A DNA stretch of 64,000 nucleotides, from positions 1 to 64,000 of the forward strand of contig NZ_RJLQ01000018.1 in the NCBI RefSeq assembly GCF_003833015.1, written 5' to 3'. The notes beneath the pieces are model-generated. The model had not been told where the DNA came from. It was given only the letters and a program-made list of their open reading frames with translations, and did no database searches. Positions within the stretch are counted from its first letter, which is position 1. Every line of letters begins with the position of its first letter. Shown piece after piece: positions 35,784-44,128 of the stretch. The DNA comes from Clostridium sp. E02. Lineage in GTDB: Bacteria; Bacillota; Clostridia; Lachnospirales; Lachnospiraceae. Both the position numbers and the translations under genes were made by a program.

Positions 35784-37130
35784 TTATAATCCCAGCAGTC
35801 GACAAGCAAGTTGAAAATAAAGAATCAAGCTCACCGCATCCACAATCGTTGTAATGAGTGGCGCTGCCATGATTGCAGGATCCATATGAATTACTTTTGC
35901 TACAATTGGAAGCAAAGCTCCTATGGTTTTTGCAAGAACAACTGTTATGAGAAGACTGATCACAACCGTCAGACAAAGCATCTCCTGCCCTGGGTAGAGA
36001 AGAATCAGACGAATATAATTTACCAAGCCCAGAATAACACCGACGATTAACGCTACTTTTAGTTCTTTGAAAACAACCCGAAACACATCGTTTGTTTTAA
36101 TCTCTCCCACTGCCATTCCACGAATAATCATGGTACTGCTCTGACTTCCCGCATTGCCACCAGTATCCGTGAGCATAGGAATAAATGTGACAAGAAGAGG
36201 GATCACTGCAAATGCAGCTTCGTAATTAGCCAGAATCCCTCCTGTAATCATACTGCTCAACATAAGTACCAATAACCATACAATCCTGTTTTTGGCTAGT
36301 TGAAATACACTGGTTTTTAAATATGGCTTTTCACTGGGATGCGTGGCAGCCATCTTCTCAAAATCTTCTGTAGCCTCCTGTTCCATTACATCCACCACAT
36401 CATCAACGGTTACGATCCCTACTAGACGATCCTCATGATCGACGACTGGCAGGCTAAGTAAATCATACTTTTGAAACCGATCAGCTACTTCCTCCTGATC
36501 CTCGGTTGTGACTGCTTTGATGACATTCTTATCCATAATATCACCAATGGTTTTTTCATAAGGATTCATTAGTAAATCCCGAACGGTTACCACACCATCT
36601 AATCTTCTTTTGGAATCCATGACATAACAAGTATAAATGGTTTCTTTGTCCACACCATGCTTCCTGATATAGGAAAATGCCTGATCCACGGTCATATCCT
36701 TTTTAAGACCCACATATTCCGCTGTCATAATACTGCCTGCACTGTATTCCGGATAATTCAAAAATTGATTGATAAGTTTTCTGGTGTCGGAGCCTGCATT
36801 TTGCAGTACTCTTTTTACAACAATGGCCGGCAGTTCTTCTAACATATCCACCGCATCATCGACATAGAGATCTTCTACAATATTCCCAAGTTCATGGTCG
36901 GTAATACTGTTGATAATGTGTTGTTTTTTTTCCACTTCCAGACAAGCAAATACATCACTTGCCATTTCTTTGGGAAGCATACGAAACAACAATACGGTCT
37001 TTTCTGAGTCCAGTGTTTCAATAAATGCCGCAATATCCATCTCATTAAAAGCAGCTAATTCTTCCATTAATTTTCGGTGCTGACGGCTTTCTAATAATTC
37101 CATCAGTCCATCCATTTTAATATCCTGCAT
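35784..37130 (-). CDS. mgtE: Mg2+ transporter MgtE
   Basis: 448 aa. The N-terminal superhelical MgtE domain (about 15-125, with LPKEMASDVFACLE), a pair of CBS domains (about 130-250, including MTAEYVGLKKDMTVDQAF and LPVVDHEDRLVGIVT), the plug helix, and five membrane segments (about 275-448, with the selectivity motif TDTGGNAGSQSSTMIIRG) are all present. The cytosolic domains sense Mg2+ and close the channel when it is plentiful. The long structured leader upstream suggests RNA-level control as well. Confidence 0.96.
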   Translation of the reverse strand: MQDIKMDGLMELLESRQHRKLMEELAAFNEMDIAAFIETLDSEKTVLLFRMLPKEMASDVFACLEVEKKQHIINSITDHELGNIVEDLYVDDAVDMLEELPAIVVKRVLQNAGSDTRKLINQFLNYPEYSAGSIMTAEYVGLKKDMTVDQAFSYIRKHGVDKETIYTCYVMDSKRRLDGVVTVRDLLMNPYEKTIGDIMDKNVIKAVTTEDQEEVADRFQKYDLLSLPVVDHEDRLVGIVTVDDVVDVMEQEATEDFEKMAATHPSEKPYLKTSVFQLAKNRIVWLLVLMLSSMITGGILANYEAAFAVIPLLVTFIPMLTDTGGNAGSQSSTMIIRGMAVGEIKTNDVFRVVFKELKVALIVGVILGLVNYIRLILLYPGQEMLCLTVVISLLITVVLAKTIGALLPIVAKVIHMDPAIMAAPLITTIVDAVSLILYFQLACRLLGL

Positions 37131-37435
37131 ATTATGTCTCCTCCATATGAACCTTACTTATGCCGCGGTTTATATGGAAACAGAATCAGTCAACCGGTAT
37201 GGTACCAAATTCCGGCCATAGAAAATAGCCATGATTGCTGTAAAACGCAATCAATGGCTATCACAAACGTAGAGAACCCGCTACCTAACGGCAGTTAAAC
37301 CAGAGCAGGCTATCATGATAGGATTCTGCTCCCACTATTCTACGCTTATGATAATGATCTGCTTCCATCTTCTGACTTCGACCTTCCACTCTGGTTCACT
37401 CCCTTTCTTTCTTACTTTCTTTCTTTTCTGAATTA
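37131..37435 (-). ncRNA. Structured 5' leader of mgtE with terminator-like hairpin (unassigned riboswitch candidate)
   Basis: About 300 bases separate the promoter from mgtE. On the RNA, AACCAGAG (37389-37396) pairs with CTCTGGTT (37298-37305), CGTAGA (37339-37344) with TCTACG (37268-37273), and a 14-bp hairpin at 37225-37261 is followed by TTTTC, like an intrinsic terminator. The GUUAGGUGAGGCUCC core of the M-box Mg2+ riboswitch could not be aligned; only GTTAGGT and CTCTACG fragments occur, side by side. This is the only gene-free stretch above 300 bases. Confidence 0.55.
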
Positions 37436-37464
37436 AGGATAACAGCTGTTTTTCAAAAAATCAA
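37436..37464 (-). promoter_or_regulatory. Promoter of the mgtE leader
   Basis: TTGATT and TATCCT (4/6) are 17 bases apart on the minus strand and end just before the stop codon of the penicillin-binding protein gene. Confidence 0.5.
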
Positions 37465-37471
37465 CCCCTAT

Positions 37472-40009
37472 TTATTCTTGATCTCCAGGTCCAATATTAT
37501 CAGCACCTCCTGGACTTACATTTGAACCAGGTTCATCAATGCTGTTATTGGTTCCCTGATTGATCGGTGTAACCGTCTCCCGATGGACTCCCGGTCCAAT
37601 CTCCTGAGGTAATTCATGCGAATCCTCTTGTCTTGGCAGAGAATAAACTCTTGTCACAGAATCATCAAGCTGTTTACTTAAGCTATCATAGTATTCGGTC
37701 CCATTTAGCTGTTCCAATAGACTTCTAGCCTGACTGATCTTTTCATCAGTGGTACGGTCCCGATGATCCATGGACTGAAACTCACGAATTAACGTCTGCA
37801 AAGAAACCGCCGCCTGTTCTACTTGCTGCAATGCCTCCTGGGATGCTTTAAGTATATTCTGTGCCTCTGCTTCCTGTTTTTTTCGTGCCTCTGCTTCATT
37901 CCACTTGGAGGTATTCGCCCTTGCCGCTGCTTCTGTTACAGAAGAAAACAGATCTTTTGCCCCTGTCTCGAGATTGGTTTTTTCTCCTCTGGAATCTACA
38001 TTCCAGAACGAAACAGTGGAAGGCATATCCCAATCTTCTGCTGGAAGTCCTTTGTTAACATCCATCATAAAATCGTGCCAAATTTTACCGGAATAAGTCT
38101 TGCCATAGACTCCTGGCATTGCCTTAGGAGTATCGTATCCCATCCAGACAGAAGTGGTATAAAATTTTGTATATCCGCAAAACCAGTTGTCTTTACTGCT
38201 GTTTGTTGTTCCCGTCTTTCCAGTCGCTGGGATACTAAGAGCAAGCCCGTAACCGGTGCCGAAAGGTTTTTCCAGCGTTCCCTTTAAAATATCCGTGATC
38301 ATGTATGCCGTATCTTCTGTGAAAACCCGCTCGTCTGCCTGGTAGGGGAGATAAACTTCCCCGTCATACTGACTTACAATGCTGGTAATGCAGGTTTTGT
38401 TGCTGTACATCCCCTTATTGGCAAGTGTAGAATAGCCCTTTGCCATATCCACAACTCTTGCTCCCTCTGTGAATCCGCCGATGCTCATACTGCTGTTTCC
38501 ATTATCCAAATAGCTCATTCCCACAAAATGCATTTTTTTAAGATATTCCATTCCCTGGTCCACACCAATATCAGAAAGTATCTGCCAGGACACCGTATTT
38601 AAACTACGGTTTAATGCTTCTCTGGTCGATACTTCTCCATAATATTTTCTTCCACTATTTTTCGGTCCCTTGTCAAAGAGATGATCATTGACCAGTCTGG
38701 AAGGATAATAAAATCCAGTTTCAAATGCAGGAGCGTAGTCTATGAGCGGCTTTATCGTTGATCCTGGCTGACGCTTGCTTAAAAAGCCCCGATTAAACTC
38801 ATCGTCTGTCCCTCTGCCTCCTACAATTGCCACCACATAACCGGTTCGGTTATCCACGCACACAGCAGCACCTTGAAGTGCATATTTTCCATTCTCTTGA
38901 AGATCTTTAAACTTTTTTAACTTTTGGTCGATCTGATCCTGCAGCTTTACTTGTATGGTCGAATCCAAACTAGTATGTATCTCAAATCCACCATTTCGAA
39001 TTAAATCACTTTTCGCCTGATACTGTTCCTGATACTGTTGTCTGTAATCATCATAAGAAGCTTTGTTATGAAACAGATACTGAAAAGCAAATCCATCATT
39101 TTTCATCAGTTCCACTGCAGCGCAGTGAATGGCATAGCTTGTCTGATAATTCTCTTTTGAACTGCCTTCATATATTTTCTCAACCGTCAATGGCTGGCTT
39201 TTTGCATAATCACGCTCTTCTTCTGTTATGACTTTGCATATTGCCATACTATTGATGATCTGATCTCGTTTTTGTTTGGATGTTTCTGGATGAGCCACCG
39301 GATCGTATTTGGAAGGGTTATTGCTGATTCCAGCTAAAGTCGCGGCCTCCCATACCGTTAAATCTTTTGCTTCTTTATTAAAGTAAAAGCGACTTGCCTC
39401 TGAAACTCCATAACATCGATTTGCATAAAAATTAGTATTACAATAGAATTCCATGATTTCATCTTTGGAATATATTTTCTCAATTCTAGGGGCGGTAAAA
39501 AACTCGGATAATTTTCTCTGAACCGTTCGTTCTTGAGTTAAATACGTGTTTTTAATCACCTGTTGGGTAATGGTACTTCCCCCCTGAGTTGCAACTCCTT
39601 TGTTTTTTATGAAAACCACGCCAGCCCGCAACAATCCCTTATAGTCAATTCCATGATGTTTGTAGAACCGCCTGTCTTCCTGTGATATGTAGGCATTCTG
39701 AAGATTTTTACTTATCTCAGAAATCGTTACGTATTCGTAATGCCCAGAATTAATACTCCCAATCAGATTCCCTTCCGAATCATAAATTCTAGTATCGGAT
39801 GGTTGGGAGAAATCCGTTTTTTTCGTGTTGCTTATGATCGTATCTGCCTTTTCTTTGCAGGCAATGATCTCTTTTTGATATTTCAAAAATACGGTACCAG
39901 CCACCAGGCACCCTAAAACCATAATAGTCAAAAATAGAAAGAGAATGATTTTAATGGGCCGGAAAAAAATAGACCAGGTGCTTTTTTGCTTCCTGTTTCT
40001 TTTTCCCAT
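37472..40009 (-). CDS. Class A penicillin-binding protein (transglycosylase/transpeptidase)
   Basis: 845 aa. One N-terminal membrane segment (about 18-42); GT51 transglycosylase with catalytic Glu111 in SQEDRRFYKHHG and GGSTITQQVIKN; transpeptidase with GSTIKPL (active serine), SLN and KTGTT motifs; then a C-terminal coiled coil rich in Ala/Glu/Gln (about 715-780) and a Pro/Gly/Asn-rich end. It polymerises and cross-links peptidoglycan. The coiled-coil tail is longer than in PBP1A of model Firmicutes. AGGAGG ribosome site. Confidence 0.95.
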   Translation of the reverse strand: MGKRNRKQKSTWSIFFRPIKIILFLFLTIMVLGCLVAGTVFLKYQKEIIACKEKADTIISNTKKTDFSQPSDTRIYDSEGNLIGSINSGHYEYVTISEISKNLQNAYISQEDRRFYKHHGIDYKGLLRAGVVFIKNKGVATQGGSTITQQVIKNTYLTQERTVQRKLSEFFTAPRIEKIYSKDEIMEFYCNTNFYANRCYGVSEASRFYFNKEAKDLTVWEAATLAGISNNPSKYDPVAHPETSKQKRDQIINSMAICKVITEEERDYAKSQPLTVEKIYEGSSKENYQTSYAIHCAAVELMKNDGFAFQYLFHNKASYDDYRQQYQEQYQAKSDLIRNGGFEIHTSLDSTIQVKLQDQIDQKLKKFKDLQENGKYALQGAAVCVDNRTGYVVAIVGGRGTDDEFNRGFLSKRQPGSTIKPLIDYAPAFETGFYYPSRLVNDHLFDKGPKNSGRKYYGEVSTREALNRSLNTVSWQILSDIGVDQGMEYLKKMHFVGMSYLDNGNSSMSIGGFTEGARVVDMAKGYSTLANKGMYSNKTCITSIVSQYDGEVYLPYQADERVFTEDTAYMITDILKGTLEKPFGTGYGLALSIPATGKTGTTNSSKDNWFCGYTKFYTTSVWMGYDTPKAMPGVYGKTYSGKIWHDFMMDVNKGLPAEDWDMPSTVSFWNVDSRGEKTNLETGAKDLFSSVTEAAARANTSKWNEAEARKKQEAEAQNILKASQEALQQVEQAAVSLQTLIREFQSMDHRDRTTDEKISQARSLLEQLNGTEYYDSLSKQLDDSVTRVYSLPRQEDSHELPQEIGPGVHRETVTPINQGTNNSIDEPGSNVSPGGADNIGPGDQE

Positions 40010-40043
40010 ATAGATAACCTCCTATTTGTCCCTTTTTATATGC

Positions 40044-40079
40044 AAAAAACGGGAAGCCTTTAACTAAGACTTCCCGTTT
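40044..40079 (-). terminator. Terminator of tRNA-Thr
   Basis: AAACGGGAAG and CTTCCCGTTT form a 10-bp stem followed by a T-run on the minus strand, eight bases past the tRNA. Confidence 0.85.
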
Positions 40080-40086
40080 GTTACAG

Positions 40087-40159
40087 AGCTGATGACGGGA
40101 ATCGGACCCGTGACCTCCTCACTACCAATGAGGTGCGCTACCATCTGTGCCACATCAGC
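40087..40159 (-). tRNA. tRNA-Thr(GGT)
   Basis: A 73-base cloverleaf. The acceptor stem GCTGATG/CATCAGC, anticodon stem CCTCA/TGAGG with loop TTGGTAG (anticodon GGT, codon ACC) and a T-loop TTCGATTC-type region (GGTCCGATTCCC) are evident. CCA is not encoded. It has its own consensus promoter and terminator. Confidence 0.93.
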
Positions 40160-40187
40160 ATTTTGGTTCCTCTCTCGAACCTCGTAT

Positions 40188-40216
40188 ATCATAGCATGGG
40201 AATATCTGTTTGTCAA
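40188..40216 (-). promoter_or_regulatory. Promoter of tRNA-Thr
   Basis: Perfect TTGACA and TATGAT with a 17-base spacer on the minus strand, 28 bases before the tRNA. Confidence 0.85.
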
Positions 40217-40296
40217 TATTATTTTTATTTTTTTATAAAATACAAAAATAGCAAAATTACCGAATATTTATCCACAACTTTCTCTTTTTTTTAGAG

Positions 40297-40334
40297 AAAA
40301 ACACTGGAAAAAACAGATCCCTGTTCTTCCCAGT
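40297..40334 (-). terminator. Terminator of ldh
   Basis: ACTGG..CCAGT stem extended by AACAG/CTGTT, followed by GTTTTTC on the minus strand, just past the ldh stop codon. Confidence 0.7.
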
Positions 40335-40342
40335 AAAACCTT

Positions 40343-41299
40343 TTACAAGACTCCATCAAAACTTTCTCGCAGCATATCACAGGATTTTTGAAGCTGTTTC
40401 ATCTCATCTTCCGTCAAAGATAGCTGCAGAATTCTCTGAATTCCATTCTTATTAATGATACAGGGAACTCCTGCATATACTTCTGCCTGATTGTATTCTC
40501 CTCTTAGCATAGCAGATACTGTAAAAACACTGCTCTCATCCCCTAAAATTGCTCTTGTAATTCTTGTAAGTGCCATTCCGATTCCATAGTAAGTTGCCTG
40601 CTTGGCTTCGATAATCTGATATGCCGCTCCACGAACCTCTTCCTCTAGTTTCTTTAACTCATCCTGGCAGATTATATCCTCTTCTCCTTTACCATTTCCA
40701 CACAGAGACAGAATGGACTTTGTGGCAATCAGGGCCTGGCTCCAAGGTACAAATTCACTGTCTCCATGTTCTCCCATCACGTAAGCATGTACGTTTCTGG
40801 GATCTACTCCCACATATTTACCAAGAAGGTATCGAAGTCGTGCAGTATCAAGTGCCGTTCCGCTTCCCAACACACGTTTTGGATTAAAACCAGACAAAGA
40901 ATACGTTATTCTGGTCATAATATCCACCGGATTGGTAGCTACCAAAAAAATCCCATTGAAACCAGATTCGGTGACTGGACGGATAATGGATTCAAACACT
41001 GCTGCATTTCGTTTTAACAGATCAAGTCTGGTTTCGCCCTGTTTCTGAGCTACTCCTGCACAAAGTGCTACAATGTCTGCATCTGAACAGTCTCTATAAT
41101 CACCGGCATAAATTTTCATATGAGACGTGGAAAATGCGAGTCCATGGTTTAAATCCATCGCTTCTCCCACCGCTTTTTTCTTATTCACATCTATTAAAAC
41201 AAGTTCATCACATACTGCCTGATTCAGCATCGAATAAGCATAACTCATTCCAACCATTCCAGTTCCAACAATCACAACTTTTCTTTTATCTGTTCTCAT
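40343..41299 (-). CDS. ldh: L-lactate dehydrogenase
   Basis: 318 aa. NAD-binding GTGMVG (residues 12-17); substrate loop with Gln85 (marking lactate rather than malate) and Arg91 in QKQGETR; catalytic Asp151, Arg154 and His178 in GEHGDS. All key residues of bacterial LDH are present. It reduces pyruvate to L-lactate and reoxidises NADH in fermentation. It follows pilT by 66 bases on the same strand; no clear separate promoter was seen there, so it may be partly read from the upstream operon. Confidence 0.95.
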   Translation of the reverse strand: MRTDKRKVVIVGTGMVGMSYAYSMLNQAVCDELVLIDVNKKKAVGEAMDLNHGLAFSTSHMKIYAGDYRDCSDADIVALCAGVAQKQGETRLDLLKRNAAVFESIIRPVTESGFNGIFLVATNPVDIMTRITYSLSGFNPKRVLGSGTALDTARLRYLLGKYVGVDPRNVHAYVMGEHGDSEFVPWSQALIATKSILSLCGNGKGEEDIICQDELKKLEEEVRGAAYQIIEAKQATYYGIGMALTRITRAILGDESSVFTVSAMLRGEYNQAEVYAGVPCIINKNGIQRILQLSLTEDEMKQLQKSCDMLRESFDGVL

Positions 41300-41365
41300 A
41301 TCCTATCACTCTCCCATCTGTAATATAAATAGTGTTGCAGATTAGAATACATACTATACGTTACT

Positions 41366-42433
41366 TTATAAGATCCGTTTGATTTTTTTTGACATTAATT
41401 CACTATTGCTGCTATAGACCACTGCATTCTCTTCCGTAATCCTGCCTTCCTTATACAGACGAAGAAGATCGGCGTCCATGGATCTCATTCCCTCTGCTTG
41501 TCCAGTTGCAATCACCGTATCAATCTGGTGGGTTTTAGATTCACGAATCATATTTCGGATCGCATTGTTAAAAAACATAATTTCGAAAGCCGGATACACT
41601 CCGCCATCTATGGTTGGAATCAACTGCTGGGAAATAACTGCCTGTACCACCATGGATAACTGCATTCGGATCTGCTGCTGTTGATTTGGAGGAAAACTGT
41701 CTATGATGCGGTCTATGGTATTCGCCGCCCCAACCGTATGAAGGCTAGATATTACAAGATGACCCGTTTCCGCAGCCGTCATCGCAATTTTAATGGTCTC
41801 ATAATCACGCATCTCTCCGACTAAAATCACATCAGGTGCCTGACGAAGCGCTGCCCTTAAACCAGTCACATAGCTCTCTGTATCTGTTGTGATCTCTCTT
41901 TGCGTGACCACACTCTGTTTGTGACGGTGTAGGTATTCCAGAGGATCTTCCAGAGTAATTACATGGGCATTTCGAGTATTATTTATTTTATCGATTACAC
42001 AGGCAAGAGTCGTTGTCTTCCCACTTCCTGCAGGCCCAGTCACCAAAACAAAACCTTTGGTCATTTTCGCAATATCCATTACATTCGATGGAATGTGAAG
42101 TTCTTTATTATCTGGCAAATCAAACGTCACCACCCGGATCACCGCAGCCAGTGATCCTCTCTGACGAAACACACTCGCTCGAAATCTAGAAACGCCTCCG
42201 ATGGCAAATGAAAAATCATCATCTCCGTGTTCTTTTATCTTTTTCATACTTCTATTATCTGCTAATTCATACAATTCCGCAATGAATGCCTCCATCTGAT
42301 CTGGAAACAGTTTCTCTTCATTTTGATATACAATCCTACTTCCAATTTTATAAGAAAATGGCATACCGGGAACTAGAAAGATATCCGATGCCTTCTGTGC
42401 CACGGCAGCGCTTAACAAATCCACTACCTTCAT
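41366..42433 (-). CDS. pilT: PilT-type twitching-motility ATPase
   Basis: 355 aa. Walker A GPAGSGKTTT (about 133-142), Asp box ITLEDPLEYLH, and the PilT-specific His box and AIRNMIRE stretches (GEMRDYETI, AAETGHLVISSLHT) identify the retraction-type ATPase rather than PilB. It normally drives pilus retraction. In this window it is the only secretion-type ATPase in the cluster. Three bases separate it from the upstream gene. CAGGAGAG site. Confidence 0.92.
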   Translation of the reverse strand: MKVVDLLSAAVAQKASDIFLVPGMPFSYKIGSRIVYQNEEKLFPDQMEAFIAELYELADNRSMKKIKEHGDDDFSFAIGGVSRFRASVFRQRGSLAAVIRVVTFDLPDNKELHIPSNVMDIAKMTKGFVLVTGPAGSGKTTTLACVIDKINNTRNAHVITLEDPLEYLHRHKQSVVTQREITTDTESYVTGLRAALRQAPDVILVGEMRDYETIKIAMTAAETGHLVISSLHTVGAANTIDRIIDSFPPNQQQQIRMQLSMVVQAVISQQLIPTIDGGVYPAFEIMFFNNAIRNMIRESKTHQIDTVIATGQAEGMRSMDADLLRLYKEGRITEENAVVYSSNSELMSKKIKRIL

Positions 42434-42436
42434 TCT

Positions 42437-42922
42437 CTACTCTCCTGCTGTTTGCTTTTCCCCAGACCACACAGGCATGGATTGATCGATCTCATAATCC
42501 TCTGTCTGTATTACTTCCCACCTGTAAATATCAATCATAGGATCACGGCCTTTATTTAATTGCAATCCGATGATAAGTGCCTGAGACTGTTTCATATCAA
42601 TTTTCGCAGTAACGGTATCGGTTTTTGGGTCATAAAATGTTCCAAATCCCTCTGTCAACCACTTCTTACGGGTGTCCAAATCCATTCCTTTTTCTCTGAT
42701 TTCCCGTTCTTTTCCCAATACCTCTTTATAGAATTTTTCTCCAAGTCCGTCTGCACGATAATATTCTTTCACGGCTGCAGCGTTTTTCTTTGCCAAATCC
42801 CACTCGCTTTTAGCTGTAAAAAGAGAAAGCAATCCAAAGGTTACCAGACACAAGATAATAAAAATCAAAATTAAGGTTGGGCTGCCCATACTGGCGTTTT
42901 GTCTTCTCACCTGTTTCGTCAT
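42437..42922 (-). CDS. Minor pseudopilin-like protein (GspK/PilX-like by motif)
   Basis: 161 aa from the ATG at 42922, which shares its A with the stop codon of the previous gene. After a short basic leader, the hydrophobic helix begins at MG|SPTLILIFIILCLVTFGL: a Gly at the likely prepilin cleavage site but no Glu at +5, as in GspK-type minor pseudopilins. A soluble domain of about 130 residues follows. Family assignment is by motif and position only. Confidence 0.55.
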   Translation of the reverse strand: MTKQVRRQNASMGSPTLILIFIILCLVTFGLLSLFTAKSEWDLAKKNAAAVKEYYRADGLGEKFYKEVLGKEREIREKGMDLDTRKKWLTEGFGTFYDPKTDTVTAKIDMKQSQALIIGLQLNKGRDPMIDIYRWEVIQTEDYEIDQSMPVWSGEKQTAGE

Positions 42923-43332
42923 CAACCCCCCTCCTTTTCATGCCGGTATACGGTAAATGAATACAACGTTTTCTCATCTTTTTTTACCGTAATTTCTGCC
43001 TGGGAAGAAGATACCATGTTTGTGTAGGCAACATACACCGCCATTTCCTTCACACAGGTACTTCCATTTTTATCAAAGAAGCTGGTATATCCGTTATGGT
43101 CTGGTTCCGATTCTGCTTTAAAAAGTTCCAGGAGGCGATTGCCTCCACCCTGTTTCCATACTTCAGCCGTGCTTTCGGCAATCAGAACACTTTGGTTTAA
43201 CTGTACCGCTTGACGGCTCAAAACTTCCGCTTTTACGAATGTTTGGATGCAGACCGCTGCGCACAGAATGAAAAACAGGACAACAACAGCCATCTCCATC
43301 AAAAACACACCGAAATGCTGGTTTCTATTCAT
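42922..43332 (-). CDS. Pseudopilin-like protein with prepilin cleavage motif
   Basis: 136 aa. The N-terminus NQHFG|VFLME (cleavage after Gly8, Glu13 at +5) followed by a 20-residue hydrophobic helix is the classic type IV prepilin pattern. The rest is a small soluble domain ending in VYRHEKEGG. It has a GGAGGGGG ribosome site and overlaps the previous gene by eight bases. It is probably one subunit of the pilus or pseudopilus built by the PilC platform. Confidence 0.65.
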   Translation of the reverse strand: MNRNQHFGVFLMEMAVVVLFFILCAAVCIQTFVKAEVLSRQAVQLNQSVLIAESTAEVWKQGGGNRLLELFKAESEPDHNGYTSFFDKNGSTCVKEMAVYVAYTNMVSSSQAEITVKKDEKTLYSFTVYRHEKEGG

Positions 43333-43816
43333 GGAATCCCCCTCCGCTTCTCAATGACAGCCAAAGTTCCCCACCCGTGTCTCCCGCAGACCTAATATGC
43401 AGCAAACCTTTTTTTGATTCCATTGTTATTTGATTGCACTTTAATATCTCGGTTCCCTCAAAAAGGGAAATCCCACTGCCTTTTTCTGAAAACAATTCGT
43501 ATAGACTTCCATCCTGATAATAAATCCACGTTACATAGATCGAATCATTGATTTTCTGTTCCATCTCTACCACCAAGACCCCATCTGATTCCTTAAGTCT
43601 TACACTTCCAGCCTCGTCTCCTTGTCTGATTTTATTTGCAAGATAGCTCAAAGCTACATCCTTTTGGTAGGATCGTTCTGTTCTGGCATTGATGTTTTCA
43701 TAAACCTTCGCTCCAATTAATACAAGAAATAGCGCTGATAAAACAAAAACCAGAAGTAAAAGAAGTGGAAACAAAATATGAGTCGCCTGATTTGTCTGGT
43801 CCTCTCTACTCTTCAT
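43325..43816 (-). CDS. Pilus-cluster membrane protein (DUF4860-like)
   Basis: 163 aa with one N-terminal membrane segment (about 13-37, ILFPLLLLLVFVLSALFLV) and a soluble domain outside. No Glu+5 prepilin motif is visible. I recall similar proteins labelled DUF4860 in Lachnospiraceae, but cannot confirm it here. It is tightly packed in the pil cluster (GAGGTGATG ribosome site), so a structural role in the same apparatus is inferred. Confidence 0.55.
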   Translation of the reverse strand: MKSREDQTNQATHILFPLLLLLVFVLSALFLVLIGAKVYENINARTERSYQKDVALSYLANKIRQGDEAGSVRLKESDGVLVVEMEQKINDSIYVTWIYYQDGSLYELFSEKGSGISLFEGTEILKCNQITMESKKGLLHIRSAGDTGGELWLSLRSGGGFHE

Positions 43817-43827
43817 ACATCACCTCG

Positions 43828-44118
43828 TTATTGTTTCTGGTTCACCGTGATATCCGGCATAAAATTAGAAGCAAAACCACTATAAAACACATCATATCGG
43901 TCCCGGTTAATCCGAATCCCATAATTTGCTTCTAAGTATTCTACATTCGGCGGATATCTCCCTTCGATTGCATAACATTGAACCGATGCTCTTCGAATGG
44001 CATGATGCAATGTCTCTTCCCCTTTTTGCCCAGTCGTTTTAGAAAATACCATCAACCCCCAGCCAAAAAGAATGATTGTTACTGCAAATACCGTAAGAGA
44101 TAGAAAACTGCTTCTCAT
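43828..44118 (-). CDS. Small membrane protein of the pilus cluster
   Basis: 96 aa. One N-terminal hydrophobic helix (about 4-26), then a 70-residue domain with RYPPNVEYLEANYGIRI, a pattern also seen in some pseudopilin C-termini (Pro-rich YPP loop). No prepilin motif. GGAGG site. Eleven bases before the next gene. Function unknown. Confidence 0.5.
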   Translation of the reverse strand: MRSSFLSLTVFAVTIILFGWGLMVFSKTTGQKGEETLHHAIRRASVQCYAIEGRYPPNVEYLEANYGIRINRDRYDVFYSGFASNFMPDITVNQKQ

Positions 44119-44128
44119 ATATTTCCTC

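Noticed and set aside
37131-37435. M-box Mg2+ riboswitch before mgtE
   Set aside because: The conserved core could not be aligned; the two matching fragments (GTTAGGT and CTCTACG) are next to each other, leaving no room for the aptamer.
37823-38287. 154-aa plus-strand open frame inside the penicillin-binding protein gene
   Set aside because: It is antisense to a conserved transpeptidase sequence and has Cys-rich non-protein-like composition.
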